A DNA stretch of 64,000 nucleotides. It comes from CALJFL01 sp963669435 (GTDB lineage Bacteria > Pseudomonadota > Gammaproteobacteria > Pseudomonadales > Halieaceae). A model generated the notes under the pieces. That model was given only the letters and a program-made list of their open reading frames with translations. It was not told the origin of the DNA and did not search any database. A program made the position numbers and the translations under genes. Location of the stretch: the NCBI GenBank assembly GCA_963669435.1, contig OY770025.1:558001-622000 (forward strand). The letters run 5' to 3'. This document shows, in pieces, positions 60,428 to 64,000 of the stretch (positions are counted from its first letter, which is position 1; every line of letters starts with the position of its first letter).

Positions 60428-61537
60428 CTAGGGCTTGTGCTCGCGTGCGAGATACTCAAAGGATTGCATTTCCTGCAACCGCGACACGGTGCGCTGGAAC
60501 TCAAAATCGAGCTTGCCGCCCTGGTAGAGCTCCAGTAGCGGCAGGGCCGCAGCCAGCACCAATTTCACATTGCGGTCGTAAAACTCGTCCACCAGGTTGA
60601 TAAAACGCCGTGCCTGGTCATCATTGGACTGGCCCAAGGCAGGCACCCCGGAAATCAGTACCGCATGAAAATCCCTGGCCAACTCAATGTAATCGTTTTG
60701 CGAGCGCGGCCCATCGCAAAGTTCGTCAAAATCAAACCAACCCACGTCATCAGCCACCCGACGACAGGTTATGTAGCGACCGTTAACCTCCAGGCGTTCC
60801 CAGTGCTTGCTCTTTTCTGGCGCCAGCCGTTCGAAACTGTCTTCCAGACTTGCGTCGGCGGCATCGTCCAGGGGGTAGTGATATAACTCGGCCTGCTGCA
60901 GGGTACGCAAGCGATAATCGACACCGGCATCGACATTAACCACCTCGGTGTAGCGTTCGATCAGGGCGATTGCCGGCAGGAATCGCTGCCGCTGCAGGCC
61001 ATTCTCATAGAGCTTACTGGGCACAATATTCGACGTTGCCACCAGCGTGACGCCGCGCTCGAACAAGCTCTCCATTAAACCGCCCAGAATCATTGCATCG
61101 GCAATATCGGTAACAAAGAACTCATCAAAACAAATGACCCGCGTATCCGCGGCAATGCGCTGCGCCACCAGTTCCAGCGGATTCTTCTCACCTTCGAGCG
61201 CTTTAAGTTCGTTGTGAACGCGCCGCATGAATCGGTGAAAATGGACACGCATCTTGCGCTCAAAGGGCAAGCAATCGTGAAAGGTGTCGACCAGGTAGGT
61301 CTTGCCTCGACCTACCCCTCCCCAAAAATACAGACCTCTCTCAGGTTCCTGTGGTTCCTGCCGCCAGCGACGCCACCACTTTGATAGCGAACCGCTGGAA
61401 TCCCCACTCGCCAGCAGCCGCTCATACAGATCCTGCAGCAGCTTCACTGCGTGCTCCTGAGCGGGGTCGGGAGAAAAGTCGGGCTTCTGTAGGTCCTCCT
61501 GGTAGCGTTCCCAGGGGGTAAGAGGTCGACTACTCAA
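60428..61537 (-). CDS. zapE: Cell division protein ZapE (AFG1-like ATPase)
   Basis: 369 residues. P-loop GLYFWGGVGRGKTYLVDTF (about 67-85), Walker B VICFDEFFVTDIADAM, then LFERGVTLVATSNIVPSKLYENGLQRQRFLPAI. This is the AFG1/ZapE family; ZapE binds FtsZ and is needed for division under stress in E. coli. The rpsI-rplM-zapE-yhcB order matches E. coli. Confidence 0.95.
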   Translation of the reverse strand: MSSRPLTPWERYQEDLQKPDFSPDPAQEHAVKLLQDLYERLLASGDSSGSLSKWWRRWRQEPQEPERGLYFWGGVGRGKTYLVDTFHDCLPFERKMRVHFHRFMRRVHNELKALEGEKNPLELVAQRIAADTRVICFDEFFVTDIADAMILGGLMESLFERGVTLVATSNIVPSKLYENGLQRQRFLPAIALIERYTEVVNVDAGVDYRLRTLQQAELYHYPLDDAADASLEDSFERLAPEKSKHWERLEVNGRYITCRRVADDVGWFDFDELCDGPRSQNDYIELARDFHAVLISGVPALGQSNDDQARRFINLVDEFYDRNVKLVLAAALPLLELYQGGKLDFEFQRTVSRLQEMQSFEYLAREHKP

Positions 61538-61766
61538 GATGGTTTGCCGTAGGTGAACTGGGAATTCTCGCCACTGTACCCACCGGCTGGGGGCTTGGCA
61601 ACGTCGCTAGTCACCAAATCTACTGTCAATGAAGACCAGCAGTGACCTGAGCGACTCGCCCTGGCAAGGGGCCGCGGAAGCTACGCTGAGGTATTACCGT
61701 ATTATTCAGAGGTGCCTTGGGGTTATACTGGCCAGCCAACACCTGCACATTGGAGATAACGTTCTA

Positions 61767-62237
61767 GTGACCAGCCCAGCCATCCTCCTGTCAATTGCCG
61801 CCGCTCTCCTGGTGGGACTGATCGCAGGCGTATTATTTGGCCGCAGAAGTTCCAAGGACAGTCAGCGCTATCGCGAAGTTGAGCGTAAACTCGACCAGGT
61901 GATGCAGGACAAGAAGTCTTTTGAAGATGAAGTCAGTGAACATTTCGCCGACACCGCCCGCCTGCTCAACAACCTCACCGAGAGCTATCGCGAGGTACAC
62001 ACGCATCTCGCCCAGGGTGCCGCCAAACTGTGTGACGACGGCGGTCCAATTGCACTGGGTCAGAGGGAGATAGACAGCGATCCGACGGTTATCCCGGAAA
62101 TACTCGCCGACGTGCAACCACCACTGGATTACGCGCCCAAAACTTCCCCGGATGAAAAGGGCATGCTGAACGAAGAATTCGGCCTGGAGCGCAGTGCATC
62201 ACCCAAAGACCAAGAGGAAGCGCCGCGCCCCATCTAG
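61767..62237 (+). CDS. zapG: YhcB/DUF1043 family membrane protein
   Basis: 156 residues from a GTG at 61767, with GGAG 11 bases upstream; the frame extends 46 codons further but that part lacks family character. One N-terminal membrane helix (ILLSIAAALLVGLIAGVLFG) is followed by a coiled coil (YREVERKLDQVMQDKKSFEDEVSEHF) containing the conserved HFADTARLLNNLTESYREVHTHLAQGA-type region, then a polar tail. YhcB proteins act in cell envelope growth and division. Position between zapE and a degS-type gene matches E. coli. Confidence 0.85.
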   Translation: MTSPAILLSIAAALLVGLIAGVLFGRRSSKDSQRYREVERKLDQVMQDKKSFEDEVSEHFADTARLLNNLTESYREVHTHLAQGAAKLCDDGGPIALGQREIDSDPTVIPEILADVQPPLDYAPKTSPDEKGMLNEEFGLERSASPKDQEEAPRPI

Positions 62238-62242
62238 TCACG

Positions 62243-63004
62243 CTAGACCGGGTTATCTATATCGATATAGCGGTGCTCGATCCCGAAAGTGCTCGCCAGG
62301 TGCTCCCCCACTGCCTGAACCCCGTAACGTTCCGTGGCATGGTGGCCCGCAGCAATAAAGTGAATGCCCTCTTCGCGCGCCACGTGCACGGTCTGCTCTG
62401 ACACCTCGCCGGAGATAAACACCTCGGCGCCAGACGACAAGGCCGTTTCGATATACCCCTGTGCCGCGCCCGTACACCAGGCTATGCGTTGCACCTGTAC
62501 GCCTTCATCACCAATACACAGCGCTTTCCGGCCGGTTATCTCATTGACCTGCTCTACCAGGTCCGCAAGTTGCACGGGCTGCTGCAAGCTGCCAATACTA
62601 CCCACTCCCTGGCTATCCTCGCTGTCCAGCGGAGCTTGTTGATCAATACCCAACAAGCGCCCGAAACAGGCGTTGTTCCCCCACTCCGGGTGTGCATCCA
62701 GCGGTAGATGGTAGGCCAACAGACTGAGGTTGTTCGCAAGCAAGGTTCCCAGGCGTCTGCGCTTCATACCGGTAATGACCGGGCTCTCGCCTCGCCAAAA
62801 ATAACCATGGTGCACCATTACGGCATCTGCACCGCATTCCACAGCTGCATCCAGTAGAGCCTGGTTAGCGGTTACCCCGGTCACCAACTTGCTGACCTGT
62901 GCGCCACCCTCGACCTGCAGGCCATTGGGACAATAATCCTTGAATCGTTGCACCTGCAGTTGCTCATCGAGATAGGCAACCAGTTCCTTGAGCTGGGTGG
63001 GCAT
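62243..63004 (-). CDS. Nif3-like dinuclear metal-centre protein
   Basis: 253 residues of the YbgI/Nif3 family. DYCPNGLQVEGGAQVSKLVTGVTA, VMVHHGYFW (metal-binding histidines), YHLPLDAHPEWGNN, and the C-terminal HFIAAGHHATERYGVQAVGEHLA are signatures. The protein forms a hexameric ring with a two-metal site; its reaction is unsettled, with GTP cyclohydrolase-like roles proposed. It ends 6 bp from the zapG stop and is divergent from the degS-type gene. Confidence 0.92.
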   Translation of the reverse strand: MPTQLKELVAYLDEQLQVQRFKDYCPNGLQVEGGAQVSKLVTGVTANQALLDAAVECGADAVMVHHGYFWRGESPVITGMKRRRLGTLLANNLSLLAYHLPLDAHPEWGNNACFGRLLGIDQQAPLDSEDSQGVGSIGSLQQPVQLADLVEQVNEITGRKALCIGDEGVQVQRIAWCTGAAQGYIETALSSGAEVFISGEVSEQTVHVAREEGIHFIAAGHHATERYGVQAVGEHLASTFGIEHRYIDIDNPV

Positions 63005-63098
63005 AGTCGTATACCTGTTAGGTCCGCTGTGAATGGGGCGGCTGTGGTTATCCTGCTCATCATATACAATGCTGCCTCAAACAAAAGATCAGGCATTC

Positions 63099-64000
63099 AT
63101 GAAAGACAGCATGAAGTTCATCACCTGGCCCGCCATCGCCGGATTACTGGCTGCCCTGTTAATTCTGGACCGCTGGGTATTACCAAACAATCAACCCGCC
63201 GGCGGCACAACAGGCACGGGCGCCAGCTACAACCAGGCGGTAAGTCTTGCCACCCCATCGGTGGTCAATATCTATACCGCCAAACTGGTTCGCACTCGCC
63301 GCAACCCGGCCCTGGAAGATCTGTTTTTTCGCAATATGGCCCCCAGACGCCAGCAGCAACGGGTCGAACGGTCGCTGGGCTCCGGGGTCATCATGACCAC
63401 TGAAGGTCACATTCTCACCAACAACCACGTGATCGATGGCGCGGATGCCATACAGATCCTCCTGCACGATGGCCGCATCGCCAGGGCCGCGGTGGTGGGA
63501 AAGGACACAGCCTCCGATCTGGCGGTGCTCAAGATAGAGCTGCCCAACCTCCAGCCCATTACCCGCGGCGACTCTGATCAGGCACAGGTGGGTGATGTGG
63601 TACTGGCCATTGGCAATCCTTTGGGTTTTGGCAATTCAGTGACCCAGGGCATTGTCTCTGCACTGGGCCGCTTTGGCTTGCAGACCAACCCCTACGAAAA
63701 CTATATCCAGACCGACGCAGCGATTCACCTGGGCAATTCCGGCGGTGCGCTGGTTAACACCCAGGGGCACTTGTTGGGGATCAATACGCTGATCTACACC
63801 GGTTCAAACCAACGGCAGAGCGCCGCGACGGGAAGCGGCATCAGCCTCGCCATTCCCGCCAACCTGGCGGTGTATGTGATGCAGGATCTGATCGACTATG
63901 GCGAGGTCATCCGCGGCTGGCTGGGTGTCAGTGTCGAGCCGCGACTGCGAGTCGACGGCCCTGGACAGGCACTGCTGGTGACCGACGTGGCTCCCGATAG
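63099..64000 (+). CDS. DegS/AlgW-type periplasmic serine protease (partial, 3' end outside the window)
   Basis: An open frame from the ATG at 63099 (AGG five bases upstream) to the window end, about 300 residues. One N-terminal membrane anchor (about 8-27). Trypsin-like triad H110 (NNHVI), D140 (SDLAVLKI) and S214 (GNSGGAL). After the protease domain the single PDZ domain begins (GWLGVSVEPRL) and is cut off. The anchor and short linker fit DegS/AlgW, which starts the RseA/MucA cleavage cascade, rather than soluble DegP/DegQ. The oxyanion segment reads HLGNSGG where most members have NPGNSGG. Confidence 0.93.
   Translation, partial: MKDSMKFITWPAIAGLLAALLILDRWVLPNNQPAGGTTGTGASYNQAVSLATPSVVNIYTAKLVRTRRNPALEDLFFRNMAPRRQQQRVERSLGSGVIMTTEGHILTNNHVIDGADAIQILLHDGRIARAAVVGKDTASDLAVLKIELPNLQPITRGDSDQAQVGDVVLAIGNPLGFGNSVTQGIVSALGRFGLQTNPYENYIQTDAAIHLGNSGGALVNTQGHLLGINTLIYTGSNQRQSAATGSGISLAIPANLAVYVMQDLIDYGEVIRGWLGVSVEPRLRVDGPGQALLVTDVAPD

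Overview
This window is a chromosomal segment of a gammaproteobacterium. It looks like a marine, heterotrophic member of the Halieaceae (OM60/NOR5 group) or a close relative. That placement is inference from gene content, gene order and moderately high GC; no rRNA gene is present to confirm it. Almost every base is protein-coding. I see no insertion sequence, prophage, CRISPR array, integrase, tRNA or rRNA gene. The only structural RNA I recognise is RNase P RNA.

Layout. 1-7.8 kb: the start of yajQ (cut by the window edge), panE, a YhhN-family membrane protein, a membrane Ser/Thr kinase translationally coupled to an FHA-containing sigma54 activator, then ampE-ampD, nadC and rraA. 7.8-14.9 kb: carbon and amino-acid metabolism, with a DmdC-like acyl-CoA dehydrogenase divergent from a LysR regulator, malate synthase G, and alanine dehydrogenase divergent from an Lrp/AsnC regulator. 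15.1-21.3 kb: four membrane glycosyltransferase-type genes, two of them paralogues resembling TMTC/GT-C mannosyltransferases, lying directly next to the major pilin gene. 21.4-26.8 kb: pilA (with a sigma54 promoter) divergent from pilB-pilC-pilD-coaE. 26.9-50.1 kb: on the minus strand, a complete dcw (division and cell wall) cluster from mraZ to ftsZ, followed by lpxC, an M23 peptidase gene, secA, argJ and mutT. 50.4-50.8 kb: rnpB. 50.9-55.3 kb: rsmI divergent from lpoA-yraN-diaA-dolP. 55.2-64 kb: sspB, sspA, a cytochrome b/c1 gene fusion, petA, rpsI, rplM, zapE, a YhcB-family gene, a Nif3-family gene and the start of a degS/algW-type protease gene (cut by the window edge).

How the genes work together. 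The dcw block makes lipid II (MurC-F, Ddl, MraY, MurG), builds the septal machine (FtsQ, A, Z, L, I, W) and joins it to outer-membrane synthesis (LpxC) and secretion (SecA). AmpD/AmpE (wall recycling), LpoA (PBP activator), DolP and the M23 peptidase belong to the same envelope theme. PilABCD build a type IV pilus, and the adjoining membrane transferases are good candidates for pilin glycosylation. The pet genes encode the cytochrome bc1 complex.

The points most worth a second look are: the in-frame fusion of cytochrome b and cytochrome c1; the twin TMTC-like proteins next to a pilin ending in serine; a four-copy, 10-bp-periodic MraZ operator just downstream of a strong promoter; the kinase/FHA-sigma54-activator pair, whose activator has two Fis-type HTH segments; and several clean operator-like repeats upstream of petA, the LysR gene and the ald/lrp pair. 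Most of the rest is conserved core genome.
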